Shown one piece after another: positions 43,766-52,784 of a DNA stretch of 64,000 bases. Source of the DNA: JBJMQS01 sp045802605 (GTDB lineage Bacteria > Planctomycetota > Planctomycetia > Gemmatales > Gemmataceae); the NCBI GenBank assembly GCA_045802605.1, contig JBJMQS010000030.1, positions 62,001 to 126,000 of the forward strand, given 5' to 3'. The notes below the pieces were generated by a model that worked only from the letters and a program-made list of their open reading frames with translations, was not told the DNA's origin and ran no database searches. The translations under genes were made by a program, and so were the position numbers. Every line of letters begins with the position of its first letter. Position 1 is the stretch's first letter.

Positions 43766-43948
43766 ATGGGCCTGATCCTCTTGATCGTGCTGGTGGTGTT
43801 GCTCTTCGGCAGCGTGCCCGTTTATCCCCACTCACGCAACTGGGGTTATGCGCCGTCGGGAATCGTTGGCCTGTTGCTTGTGGTGTTGCTCATCATGTTG
43901 CTCATGGGCACCGTGCCGTGGGGTTACGGCCCGCGCGTCGTGCCCTAA
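43766..43948 (+). CDS. DUF3309-family small membrane protein
   Basis: A 60-residue protein, ATG at 43766 behind GGGAG. It has two hydrophobic segments (LILLIVLVVLLFGSVP and IVGLLLVVLLIMLLMGTVPW) around a YPHSRNWGYAPSG linker, the exact plan of DUF3309 peptides. Its role is unknown; in many bacteria such peptides lie near stress genes. It follows the hybrid kinase by 68 bases. Confidence 0.85.
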   Translation: MGLILLIVLVVLLFGSVPVYPHSRNWGYAPSGIVGLLLVVLLIMLLMGTVPWGYGPRVVP

Positions 43949-43967
43949 TCAATGGAGTTGTCATTCG

Positions 43968-44225
43968 ATGAATTCTTGGGTGATTTATCAGGCGTGTGTA
44001 CCGGGCGATCCGACCTGCAGCAATCCGGCTGTGTGCTCCCAGTTCGAGTGGGAGCGGATGGTCGCAACTCGGCCGGGCCGGCATCGTTTGTTGCATTCGG
44101 GCATCGCCTCGGAAGGTGAAGCGGAGCGACTGGCCCGGCAGCAAGTGCCGCAATCAGCGCCGGCGCCGGCCATCGCTTTTCAGCCGCGCAGTTGGTTCGA
44201 TTCCCATCATCGGCAGACCAACTAA
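43968..44225 (+). CDS. Short hypothetical protein
   Basis: An 85-residue protein starting MNSWVIYQACVPG, with GGAG before the ATG. Four cysteines occur early (C10, then PTCSNPAVC), followed by ASEGEAERLARQQ. It has no signal peptide. Its 3' end overlaps the convergent cupin gene by four bases. No family recognised. Confidence 0.6.
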   Translation: MNSWVIYQACVPGDPTCSNPAVCSQFEWERMVATRPGRHRLLHSGIASEGEAERLARQQVPQSAPAPAIAFQPRSWFDSHHRQTN

Positions 44226-45052
44226 TCACGGCCGCGGCGATCTTTGAGATAAGCCTCGACGATTGCAGCCGAGGTGAACACCTCGGCGAGGTCGCGGCTT
44301 AGCTCGGCCGCCAGAGTTCGGTACTGCTCTTTCACGTCGCCGTCGTGCGGGCTGGGCAAGCGCTGCCGCCAACGCAAATCTTCGACGAGCCGCCGACGCA
44401 CGAAATCAAGAAGGTCGATGGCCGACGGTGCGAGGATGCCGACCGAAAGCGAGATCGATTTCTTTGGGCCCGCTTTCGTGCGGTGCCAGTAGCCGTTGGG
44501 TACGTAAAGCCAATCGCCGGGCTGCAGGGTGCAGCGCATCGTCGGCGAGATCTCCCGTTCGACACGCATGTTTTCGGGGATCGTTTCCACGAGCGGCCAA
44601 GGGTGCACGGTGTTCTTGCGCAGCGACCATTCCTTGATGCCGTCAAGCTGGAGCACGAACACTTCCTCGGCGTCATAGTGCCAATTCAGCCCCTCGTGAT
44701 TGCCCGGTGTGCAATAGAGATGGACGTCCACGGGAGCCAGAAAGTCGGCGTGAAAGCCGTGGGCGAGCGTTTGCAAATGAGCGTCGTGCCGCTCGGCATG
44801 GCGGACACGGAGGGTGTAGCCTTGGCTGACCATCTCCGCGGCATTGATGCCCGGGGCCGCTTTGAGAGTTTCGTTGCCTCGAGCAAACAGTACATCAGCA
44901 ACGTTTGAGTCGAGGATCGTTTGCGTAAGCGTCCAAGCGTTCTCGGGGAATAGCTCCGTGCAGCCGCCGGCGCGGGCGAACGGAAATCGTTGATAGTGAT
45001 TCGCCATGAAATCGCGGACGGGCATCTCGCCCAGAAGCTTGGCCAACATCAT
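44222..45052 (-). CDS. JmjC/cupin-4 type oxygenase-like protein
   Basis: A 276-residue protein of the ROXA/NO66-like cupin group: FPENAWTLT, then NWHYDAEEVFVLQLDGIKEW giving the H-x-D iron ligands, and YWHRTKAG giving the distal histidine. GDWLYVPNGYWH is the typical second strand. Relatives are Fe(II)/2-oxoglutarate oxygenases that hydroxylate proteins. It is the last gene of the cyanophycin operon and overlaps the DUF2721 gene by four bases. A role in the same operon is unclear. Confidence 0.82.
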   Translation of the reverse strand: MMLAKLLGEMPVRDFMANHYQRFPFARAGGCTELFPENAWTLTQTILDSNVADVLFARGNETLKAAPGINAAEMVSQGYTLRVRHAERHDAHLQTLAHGFHADFLAPVDVHLYCTPGNHEGLNWHYDAEEVFVLQLDGIKEWSLRKNTVHPWPLVETIPENMRVEREISPTMRCTLQPGDWLYVPNGYWHRTKAGPKKSISLSVGILAPSAIDLLDFVRRRLVEDLRWRQRLPSPHDGDVKEQYRTLAAELSRDLAEVFTSAAIVEAYLKDRRGRD

Positions 45053-45567
45053 GGAGTGATTCTAATGCGCCTCGGCCGCGCGAAGCCATTCTGCTGATGG
45101 GGCTCATCTTCCGAGACATGGAGGTCTTGAGCCTCGTTGGTGATGGCTTGCAGGTCCAGACGGTTTTCTACCAGGACCACCATGATCGCCAGGCCGAAGA
45201 GGACTAATGAGAGAAACAGGCTGCCCAAGCCGCCGATGATGATGATTGGCTGGTCACGAATCAGAATGCTCAAGGTGGCGCAAACAATTCCCACCAGCGA
45301 GCATAGTAGGGCGACGCAAAGGATGCACGAGCCGCGGTTGATCCAATGCAGCCGCTTCTGAAACAGGAAGATCTCTTCGCGGACATTGTCCCGCCGCTCG
45401 CCATGAGGGCCCCTGCGAAACTCCTCACACAACGCACGATAGCGATCGAAGTTGGGTGAATATCGGGCTGTCAACCACGAGAGTAAAATTGCGGTCGCCA
45501 CAACCAACCCCACGGTGGCGCCCGCGACGCTGGCCAGTTGTGCGAGATCGATATCGTGCCAAGTCAT
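45049..45567 (-). CDS. DUF2721-like membrane protein
   Basis: About 172 residues from the ATG at 45567 (MTWHDIDLAQ). One N-terminal membrane segment (VGLVVATAILLSWL), then SPNFDRYRALCEEFRR and FLFQKRLHWINR, and two more segments (CILCVALLCSLVGIVCATLSIL; IIIIGGLGSLFLSLVLFGLAIMVV). The YRAL and R-x-x-W-I-N spacing fits DUF2721. It lies between the isoaspartyl dipeptidase and cupin genes on the same strand. Role unknown. Confidence 0.75.
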   Translation of the reverse strand: MTWHDIDLAQLASVAGATVGLVVATAILLSWLTARYSPNFDRYRALCEEFRRGPHGERRDNVREEIFLFQKRLHWINRGSCILCVALLCSLVGIVCATLSILIRDQPIIIIGGLGSLFLSLVLFGLAIMVVLVENRLDLQAITNEAQDLHVSEDEPHQQNGFARPRRIRITP

Positions 45568-45590
45568 GCTCGTCCCTGCCTCGTATGTCT

Positions 45591-46823
45591 TCACTGACCG
45601 TCATTGGAGCCGCTTGCCGCAAAAGCCGTGCCCGCCATCGGCGCACCGTTACTGGCGGACTTCGACGGCCCTTGCGCACCAGCGACGACGAAGGCACGGT
45701 TACTATTCATCTCAAATTTTTCGCGCTCTTTGAGTTGGCCATCTTCCAACAGGCGCCGGCCACCGGCGATGACCTCGACCAGTTCCCAGTGGTCCAAAGC
45801 AATGACCAGAACGTCAGCGTCCCCGCCCACTCGGAGAGAACCCTTGGAAGCGAGTTTGAGCACTCGGGCCGGGTTAGCGGTGACCAGCGAAAGCACTAGC
45901 TCGGTCGGCATGGCATGCTCGACGATGCAGTCACGAATTTGGTTGAACAGATTGGTCGGGCTAGTGATCGCCGCATCCGAGGAGACTGTGAACCGGTCGG
46001 TCGGGCCGCCGCGATCGAGGTAGCGTTTGAGCCAGCGGTGCAAATCCTGTTCGACTGTATCGATGTCCACATGCGAACCACGTTTGGCCAAGGCGACGGC
46101 CTCATCCAAGAGCTTTTCACTGCGGCCAATGTGCGATGGATAGAGCCACTCGGGGTTGAGGTCGAAGTCGTCAATGATCGTGCGCAGCAAGGCGAGCCGC
46201 TTTTTCCCCGGTCCCACGTGGAAGTGCGTGACGCCGGCCTTGGCGGCCAACATGCCGCCGACGTGGGCATCGTCCACCAGGCGAGCCAGCTCTTGGGGGT
46301 TGGGGTCGGTCGATCGCTCGTCGGCGATGGCGATTTCACCGGCCCCGATCACCTCGGCGATGAAGAGAATGTCGTCCCGGACTGAGTTGAGGATCGTCGT
46401 CGGCGGAACGTTGTAGCCGCCGGTGTAGAGAAAGGCCGTGATGCCCTCTTCCCGCAGGGCCTTAGCGCGGGCCAGCAAACCCGGCATCGTCTTCATGGTG
46501 GTATCGACGCCGAGACAGCCCACGACCGTGGTGATGCCCGCTTGCACAATCTCGGCGAGGCGTATCTCGGGGCTTTGCGTGGCGAAGCCTTGCTCGCCGC
46601 TGCCACCGAGCAAATGCTCGTGAGGGTCGATGAAGCCCGGAGTGACGATCCGCCCGGCAGCGTCGATGACATCGCACTCGACGCCCTGGCCTTCGATAAC
46701 TGTCGGGTCAAACGCTCCGACGTGCAGAATCTTTCCGCCGCCAATCAGAATTGACTGGCGGCCTCGGGGTTCTGGATCGAAAAGTTCACCATTTTCGATG
46801 AGGAGCAGTGGAGCGGCACTCAC
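45591..46823 (-). CDS. iadA: Isoaspartyl dipeptidase
   Basis: A 410-residue amidohydrolase (M38). The metal motif is DPHEHLLGG with H68 and H70; YTGGYNVPP, ADERSTDP and HFHVGPGKKRL follow the IadA order, and VSSDA carries the late aspartate. It splits beta-Asp-Arg, the dipeptide released from cyanophycin, into aspartate and arginine. The last 40 residues (small-residue-rich) extend beyond the usual end. Its ATG overlaps the upstream cyanophycinase stop by four bases. Context makes the assignment very firm. Confidence 0.93.
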   Translation of the reverse strand: MSAAPLLLIENGELFDPEPRGRQSILIGGGKILHVGAFDPTVIEGQGVECDVIDAAGRIVTPGFIDPHEHLLGGSGEQGFATQSPEIRLAEIVQAGITTVVGCLGVDTTMKTMPGLLARAKALREEGITAFLYTGGYNVPPTTILNSVRDDILFIAEVIGAGEIAIADERSTDPNPQELARLVDDAHVGGMLAAKAGVTHFHVGPGKKRLALLRTIIDDFDLNPEWLYPSHIGRSEKLLDEAVALAKRGSHVDIDTVEQDLHRWLKRYLDRGGPTDRFTVSSDAAITSPTNLFNQIRDCIVEHAMPTELVLSLVTANPARVLKLASKGSLRVGGDADVLVIALDHWELVEVIAGGRRLLEDGQLKEREKFEMNSNRAFVVAGAQGPSKSASNGAPMAGTAFAASGSNDGQ

Positions 46824-47674
46824 TGGTCGTCGGCCCCCGCAGGTTGGGCTTCCTGCGGCAAAGCCTCGACTCGTTTGCGCGACAGACGCCCCGGCCGGCG
46901 CGTGCGAAAATCGAACCGGTCGCCCTGACTGAGAACATGCATTCGCACGTCGTAGATGGAGACGATCCGATCCGCGGCCTCTTCGGCGATGTTCGAGTTG
47001 GTGACGGTGGACCCGTCCAGCACGTAGACCGCACCGTTGCCAAGGACGATAAATTGGTCGCCGCCTTCCACGATGGCGGCCGTGTCTTCATCGATGCCGA
47101 TGCCGACTGACCGCGGGTTTTGCGCCACCGCGCCGACCAGCCGGCCCATTCGTCCGCGTTCGGAGAAATGTTGATCGACCAACACCTCAGAGATCAAACC
47201 CAGGCCCGGGGCCATGCGGACGAGTTCGCCGATCTTCGCGGACTGTTCGTCGTCACCGGTGACCAGCATGGTTTCGCACATCACCGATGCGCCGGCCGAA
47301 GTTCCCGCGATGATGCCGCCCTCGCTGTAGATTTCCTGAACTCTCCTGAAGATCGGGGTATCGCCGATTTGGCTCGTGATTTTGAGTTGGTCGCCGCCGG
47401 TGAAAAACACGCACGTAGCGTTGTCGAGCAGTTTCAGTGTCTCGGGCTGGCGCGCCTGTTCGCGGGTCGAGATGGGCATCTCGGTTATCTTGCGAAGACC
47501 GAGGTTGTGGAAGGCACGCTCGTATTTCTCGAAAGTGCCAGCCGCGGCGTGGGACGCCACCGTGGTCACGACGATTTTTCCAGGTTTCACTCGGCGAGCT
47601 AACTCCTCCAAGACCAGCTTGCCGCCGTGCTTGTCCTCGTGGCCGCCAATGAAAAATAATGCGCCTTTGGCCAT
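46820..47674 (-). CDS. cphB: Cyanophycinase, copy 1
   Basis: A 284-residue peptidase of family S51. The nucleophile elbow is AGTSAGAS with S126; GGDQ (residues 93-96) and VDQHF-x-x-RGR-x-GRL are the conserved flanks. It cuts cyanophycin to beta-Asp-Arg dipeptides. It sits 12 bases after cphA and overlaps iadA, so synthesis and breakdown genes share one transcript. A second, diverged cyanophycinase lies on the other side of cphA. Confidence 0.95.
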   Translation of the reverse strand: MAKGALFFIGGHEDKHGGKLVLEELARRVKPGKIVVTTVASHAAAGTFEKYERAFHNLGLRKITEMPISTREQARQPETLKLLDNATCVFFTGGDQLKITSQIGDTPIFRRVQEIYSEGGIIAGTSAGASVMCETMLVTGDDEQSAKIGELVRMAPGLGLISEVLVDQHFSERGRMGRLVGAVAQNPRSVGIGIDEDTAAIVEGGDQFIVLGNGAVYVLDGSTVTNSNIAEEAADRIVSIYDVRMHVLSQGDRFDFRTRRPGRLSRKRVEALPQEAQPAGADDQ

Positions 47675-47686
47675 GATAAAGTCCGC

Positions 47687-50341
47687 TTAGGTGTGCATGG
47701 GTTGTGTCACGAGTTCACTGCCATCGGTCGGCACCGCGCCAAATTCGCGCAGCACTTCGTGGCAAGGATCGGTGTGCTTCTCGAAAAAGAACACGATCAA
47801 TTCGCCCTCTTCCATTTCGCTCAGCGCCGTTCGGAGAGCCGCGTTTTCTTCGCGCACCGATCGGCATTCCTTGCCCGGGCATTCTTGTTGAATCGCGTTG
47901 CAGAGCACGGCGGTGATCTCACCCGGCTGCCGGCCGCGGAGATCCTCATCCTCGCGGATAATGAGCCGATCGAAGCCGCGAGCCGCCACCCTGCCCAACT
48001 CTTCGACGAGGTCGTTCGGGCGATCGCCCGGCGCGGTGAAGATGCCGGTCACTCGGCCGCCCTCATAGGCCGCCGCCACGCTTGCGAGTGCCGCGAGCGC
48101 ACCGGGGTTATGGCCGTAGTCCACGATCACGTGCCCCTTAGGCAAGCGGTAGATATTCATCCGGCCCTGATTGTGCTGACCGCTGTCGAATGTGCTCAAG
48201 GCGATCGCGACTTCATCCCACGAGATGCCCAGTGCGCGGCAGGCGGCCAAGGCCGCGAGGGCGTTGGCCACTTGGAAGCGTGCGAGGCCACCGAGTGTCG
48301 CGGGCAACTCCGCTTCACGGATGATGTGGCGCTCGTCGCCATTGGATACCTCGACCAGCCAACCGTCGCGAGTGAAATAGACTGTTTCGCCGGCCGCGAT
48401 CTGTTGCTGGATGACGGGGTTCGATTCGGACAAACTGAAGAACACGATCTTCCGCTCGAGCTTCTGCATCCGCCGATTCGCGGGCAATTGTGCTAGCCGT
48501 TCGTCTTCGGCATTGAGCACGACCGTTCCGCCGGCGCGGACTCGCTCGGCGATCAGCGACTTGACGAATAGCAGATCGTCCAGCGAGTTGATGCCATCTT
48601 GGCCCAAGTGGTCCGGCTGAACGTTGGTGATCACACCGACGTCCGACCAGTCGTAGCCCAGGCTGCGGCGCACGATGCCGCCGCGAGCGGTTTCCAAGAC
48701 GGCGACTTCCACTTGCGGATCAGTGAGCACGGTGCGGGCCGAGTGGAACCCGGTGAGATCGCCCTGGGCGACGCATTCGCCGCCGATCCAAATGCCATCG
48801 GTTGTCGTCATCCCGACATTGCGGCCCGCGGCGGAAATGATGTGGGCGATCATCCGTGTCACGGTCGTCTTGCCATTGGTGCCGGTGATCGCGACGACGG
48901 GGATTCGCCCATCACTTTCGCCGGGGAACATCATCTTCACAATGGCCGTGCCAACATCGCGCGATTCGCCAAACGCCGGGTACACATGCATCCGCAATCC
49001 GGGGCTCGCGTTCAACTCGACCACGCCCGCGCCCGTCTCAGGCAATGGCCGGTCCACATGCGGCGCGAGCAGATCGACCCCACAGATATCGAGGCCGACG
49101 ACCCTAGCCGCCCGTTCGGCGAGCCGAACAATCGAGGGATGCACCTGGTCGGTGACGTCACGCGCCGTGCCGCCGGTAGAGAGGTTCGCCGTGTCGCGCA
49201 GAAAAACGGTTTCGCCGGCGGGGGGCACGTCTTCCAGCGTCCAGCCCGAGCGCTTGAGGAAGCAGGACCCCGCTTTGTCGAGGACGATCTTGGTCAGCGG
49301 CTTCTCGTGACCTTCGCCTCGCTTCGGATTTTGATTTTCGCGATCGATGAGCTGTTGAATCGTGTGCTCGCCATCAGCCACCACATGCGCGGGCGTCCGC
49401 TCGCTGGCGGCCACCATCTTTCCATCGACGACGAGGATGCGATAATCCTTCCCGGAGAAAAATTCTTCCACGACGACGCGGCTGGAGTAGTACACGGCCC
49501 GCTCAAATGCCTCGGTGAGACCTTCGGCCGTTTCCACCCGCAACGTCACGCCTTTGCCCTGATGCCCGTCGAGCGGTTTGACGACCAGCGGCGGATGAAG
49601 CGTCTGCAAAGCGGCGACTGCTTCTTCTTTGGAAGAAGCGATGATGCCGCGCGGCACCGGGATGGACGCACCTTCGAGGAGCCGTTTGGTGAGGTGTTTA
49701 TCGCCGGCGATGTCCACCGCGATGGCGCTAGTACGATTGGTTTGTGCGGCCATGATCATTCGGCGGTTGACGCCATAACCCAACTGCACGAGGCTCTCCT
49801 CATCGAGGCGGATCGTCGGGATACCGCGGGCCACAGCAGCGTCAACGATCGCGCGCGTGCTGGGCCCCAGGTCGGTTTCGGCGACCAGCCGCCGGGCGTG
49901 CTGCAGTTTTTCTTGGATGGGATATTCACGGCCATCGAGTACGGCCTGGACCACTTCCACAGCGACATTGAGCAAGAATCGCGCGGGCTCTTCGAGCTTG
50001 TATTCCACGATGACGTTGTAAAGCCCCGCTCGATCGGCAATCCGGGTCTTGCCCTGATTGACTTCCATGCCGGCGAGGTTGCTCAACTCGATGGCGACGT
50101 GCTCGGTGATGTGGCCGAAGTAGGTACCTTCGTAGAGCCGTTCGACAAAGCCGCCTGGCTCACCTTTGGCGCAATGGTGTTGCCGTAAACCCGGCAGGAG
50201 CGCCAGCAGCCGGTCCGTGAATCCCGGAAACTGCGTGCTCTCGAGTTCGGTCAGGCTTTGAAGATCGAGCCGTGCGACCAGAACGGGCTTATCGGTGTAT
50301 ATGTTTGGACCCGGCAGGGCCCGTATTGTTTCGAGCCTCAT
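47687..50341 (-). CDS. cphA: Cyanophycin synthetase
   Basis: An 884-residue enzyme that builds the aspartate-arginine storage polymer with ATP. It starts in canonical fashion (GPNIYTDKPVLVARLDL). The ATP-grasp domain follows (VVKPLDGHQGKGV near residue 257; VVEEFFSGKDYRILVVDG), and then the Mur-ligase-like domain with the P-loop TGTNGKTTVTRM near residue 487 and DYGHNPGA. Length fits CphA1 enzymes. Its first 53 bases overlap the end of cyanophycinase copy 2, so translation is probably coupled. Both active centres look intact. Confidence 0.96.
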   Translation of the reverse strand: MRLETIRALPGPNIYTDKPVLVARLDLQSLTELESTQFPGFTDRLLALLPGLRQHHCAKGEPGGFVERLYEGTYFGHITEHVAIELSNLAGMEVNQGKTRIADRAGLYNVIVEYKLEEPARFLLNVAVEVVQAVLDGREYPIQEKLQHARRLVAETDLGPSTRAIVDAAVARGIPTIRLDEESLVQLGYGVNRRMIMAAQTNRTSAIAVDIAGDKHLTKRLLEGASIPVPRGIIASSKEEAVAALQTLHPPLVVKPLDGHQGKGVTLRVETAEGLTEAFERAVYYSSRVVVEEFFSGKDYRILVVDGKMVAASERTPAHVVADGEHTIQQLIDRENQNPKRGEGHEKPLTKIVLDKAGSCFLKRSGWTLEDVPPAGETVFLRDTANLSTGGTARDVTDQVHPSIVRLAERAARVVGLDICGVDLLAPHVDRPLPETGAGVVELNASPGLRMHVYPAFGESRDVGTAIVKMMFPGESDGRIPVVAITGTNGKTTVTRMIAHIISAAGRNVGMTTTDGIWIGGECVAQGDLTGFHSARTVLTDPQVEVAVLETARGGIVRRSLGYDWSDVGVITNVQPDHLGQDGINSLDDLLFVKSLIAERVRAGGTVVLNAEDERLAQLPANRRMQKLERKIVFFSLSESNPVIQQQIAAGETVYFTRDGWLVEVSNGDERHIIREAELPATLGGLARFQVANALAALAACRALGISWDEVAIALSTFDSGQHNQGRMNIYRLPKGHVIVDYGHNPGALAALASVAAAYEGGRVTGIFTAPGDRPNDLVEELGRVAARGFDRLIIREDEDLRGRQPGEITAVLCNAIQQECPGKECRSVREENAALRTALSEMEEGELIVFFFEKHTDPCHEVLREFGAVPTDGSELVTQPMHT

Positions 50342-51173
50342 GGGAATCCTTCCGTTGCTTGTTCGTCATGACTGGCGTGCGATCCTTCAAGTTAAAACGC
50401 GATCCTTCCGTCAGCACATGCAGCCTGACGTTACACAAAGCAACGTGTTGGTTTTCTTGGCGTTCAAGTACGTCGTTGTACGTTGCCGCTCCTGCGTCTA
50501 GAACCGTGACGGCCCCGCGGCCAATCACTTCAAACTCCTCCCCTTGCATAATCAATGCCGTATCTTCATCAACTCCAATTCCCAATTGGTGGGGGTATTG
50601 CGCAAGCGCGGTGAGCAAGCGGCCGGTGCGGCCACGCTGTCCAAAATGCTGGTCGATGATCACGCCGTGGGCAAATTCCATCCCAGGGCCAATGGTGACT
50701 TTGCCAACAATCGGCGTGGCCCCCCGCTGCCCGCCGATGATCATGGTTGCGGAGGTCATGGCTGCCCCGGCACTCGTGCCGCCGATCACCATGCCGTCCG
50801 CGTGGCGCTGGTGAAGGGCCCGGTCAACTTCGGAGCCGCCGAGGACGTTGGTAATCCGGACCTGATCGCCGCCAGTGAAAAATACCCCGGTCGCCTTTTC
50901 AATGGCGCCCACGATTTGAGGGGCGTTCGCCCCGGCCCGATCCCGCACGTCGAGAGCCTGCGCGAATTTGGCACCCAGGCGGCGAAACACGGTCACGTAC
51001 GCTACGCCCACGGCCTCGGGCTCTCCCGACGCGACGGTCATGATCAAAATCCGCGCTTTAGCGCCGCCGGCCAGCTTGAGAAATCTACGCAAAATGCGGC
51101 ATTCGCCCGCATGATCCTCGGCTCCGCCGACGATCACCAACGGACCCGCGAGCTTACTGTAAGTATTTTTCAT
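50289..51173 (-). CDS. cphB: Cyanophycinase, copy 2
   Basis: A 294-residue S51 peptidase with the nucleophile elbow GGTSAGAA (S134), TGGDQVRIT (residues 100-108) and DQHFGQRGRTGRLL. It is only distantly similar to copy 1, so it is not a recent duplication. Its C-terminal tail (KQRKDSHEARNN) extends 53 bases into cphA in another frame. Two cyanophycinases in one operon may differ in location, polymer length preference or timing. Confidence 0.93.
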   Translation of the reverse strand: MKNTYSKLAGPLVIVGGAEDHAGECRILRRFLKLAGGAKARILIMTVASGEPEAVGVAYVTVFRRLGAKFAQALDVRDRAGANAPQIVGAIEKATGVFFTGGDQVRITNVLGGSEVDRALHQRHADGMVIGGTSAGAAMTSATMIIGGQRGATPIVGKVTIGPGMEFAHGVIIDQHFGQRGRTGRLLTALAQYPHQLGIGVDEDTALIMQGEEFEVIGRGAVTVLDAGAATYNDVLERQENQHVALCNVRLHVLTEGSRFNLKDRTPVMTNKQRKDSHEARNNTGPAGSKHIHR

Positions 51174-51245
51174 GGGTTATCGCCGCGCACGCCCGCTTCG
51201 GCCCCGGCGGCGGCTTTTCTGACGCAAAACTTGCGCCAACCCATG

Positions 51246-52784
51246 TTATGCCGAACCCGCTGTGGCTCGTTTCCGACCCCGCTTGTGATGGGTTGCACCG
51301 TTTCGCGCCGCTTCCTTGACCACGCGCACGGTTTTGAGATTCGGGTCGGCCGGATCCAACGGGTACGCCCCCATTTCAATTTCAGCCTGGAAATAATCCA
51401 CCATGGTTTGGGTGATTCGTTCGCCCGGCAGTACCCGCGGGATGCCAGGCGGGTAAGGAGACACCATCTCGGCCGCGATTCGTCCGACCGCCTTCTTCAG
51501 GGGGATCTCCTCGGCCGGCTGGAAAAATGCTTGCCACAGATCCATCGCGGATGAAGTCCCAAGGTCTCGTTTCAGAGGCAAGGTTTCCACCAACCCTTTG
51601 CGGTGGCGCTGGTCTTTGCGGGCCCATTTCGCCAGATCTTGAATCGCTGAAACGAGCTTGCGGGCCGCCGTCGCATCCGTACCGATGGTCAAGTTTGCCA
51701 AGAGGTGTTTCGGGTCGCTCAGCGCGAATGACATCTTGTGTTCCCGCATCAGCCAGTCTTCCGCCTCGTAACCGTTGACCCTCAATCGCGTCACATCCAT
51801 GAGGATCTTCGTGACATCCAATTGCATGGTTGCATCGCCGGCGAGGACTTCCGGGCCCATCACGCGGATGCCTTCGATGGCCGCGAGTTGTTCGCGCACA
51901 TCCACGGACATTTCGATCACTTCGCCAAGCAGCTTTTTACCTTGTTCGACGAACTGGCGGCGCGTGGCGTCGATGCTGGCCAGAATTGGCACTGATGGAC
52001 TCGTTGTCTCGAACAGGTCATAGCAAAGCTCAAAACGCTCCGGATCGATCAGCTTGCTATTGAGCAGCAAGATCGAGGCTTGCTCCAAACCGGCCATGGT
52101 CTTGTGAATGCTCGCCACGGAAATGTCGGCACCGCATTCGATGGCGGTCTTCGGAAGCTGTTTGTGAAACGGATAGTGAGGGCCCCACGCTTCATCGACC
52201 ACGAGCGGGATGCCGTGGTCGTGACAAATCTCCGCGAGCGCGGTCATGTCGGACGAGAGGCCATAGTACGTCGGACAAACAACAAACACAGCCTTCGTGT
52301 CCGGGTGCTTTTTCAATTGGCGTTTGAGTTCATCGACCGAGATGCCATGCTCAATGTCCCAGATCTCGTCGAACACCGGTGTTAGGTAGACCGGTTTGAC
52401 ATGGCCAATGATTGCGGCGGCGGGCAGCGACTTATGGCTGTTGCGTGCGATGAGGACTTTGTCGCCGGGATTGGCCGCGGCCAGCATGGCCACGTGATTG
52501 CTCAAGCTCGTTCCGTTGGTCGAGAAAAAGCAATGCTCGGCGCCCCACGCTTTCGCGGCAAGCAACTCCGCTTTATGCACCACGTCCTTGGTTTTGCGGC
52601 GGTCGTCAATTCCCTTTTGCTCGGCCGCGTCGCCGTGAAAAGCGTAGTTGCCGAGCAAGTTCTTGATTTCCGATGGCGCGCCTTTGCCGGACCGATGGCC
52701 GGGCACGCCGAACGAAGTAGCACTTTCGCCGAGGTATGTGCTGAGAGCTTCCACAATGGGCGCGTGCTTTTGGGTGAGGTTCAT
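51246..52784 (-). CDS. Orn/Lys/Arg decarboxylase (probably arginine decarboxylase)
   Basis: A 512-residue fold-type I PLP enzyme: PGHRSGKG at the start, FFSTNGTS for the phosphate, VDEAWG (D197), and SIHKTM with the Schiff-base lysine K228. The C-terminal domain ends with PGIPRVLPGERI and EIEMGAYPL. It most resembles the SpeA/CadA/LdcI-type group. Within a cyanophycin operon, arginine released by IadA is the likely substrate, giving agmatine for nitrogen recovery or polyamines. Its ATG overlaps the upstream membrane-protein gene by four bases. Confidence 0.9.
   Translation of the reverse strand: MNLTQKHAPIVEALSTYLGESATSFGVPGHRSGKGAPSEIKNLLGNYAFHGDAAEQKGIDDRRKTKDVVHKAELLAAKAWGAEHCFFSTNGTSLSNHVAMLAAANPGDKVLIARNSHKSLPAAAIIGHVKPVYLTPVFDEIWDIEHGISVDELKRQLKKHPDTKAVFVVCPTYYGLSSDMTALAEICHDHGIPLVVDEAWGPHYPFHKQLPKTAIECGADISVASIHKTMAGLEQASILLLNSKLIDPERFELCYDLFETTSPSVPILASIDATRRQFVEQGKKLLGEVIEMSVDVREQLAAIEGIRVMGPEVLAGDATMQLDVTKILMDVTRLRVNGYEAEDWLMREHKMSFALSDPKHLLANLTIGTDATAARKLVSAIQDLAKWARKDQRHRKGLVETLPLKRDLGTSSAMDLWQAFFQPAEEIPLKKAVGRIAAEMVSPYPPGIPRVLPGERITQTMVDYFQAEIEMGAYPLDPADPNLKTVRVVKEAARNGATHHKRGRKRATAGSA

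Noticed and set aside
48599..50188. Long open frame (529 codons) on the plus strand inside cphA
   Set aside because: It is antisense to a fully conserved cyanophycin synthetase, has no family likeness and an arginine/histidine-rich composition typical of a shadow frame in GC-rich DNA.
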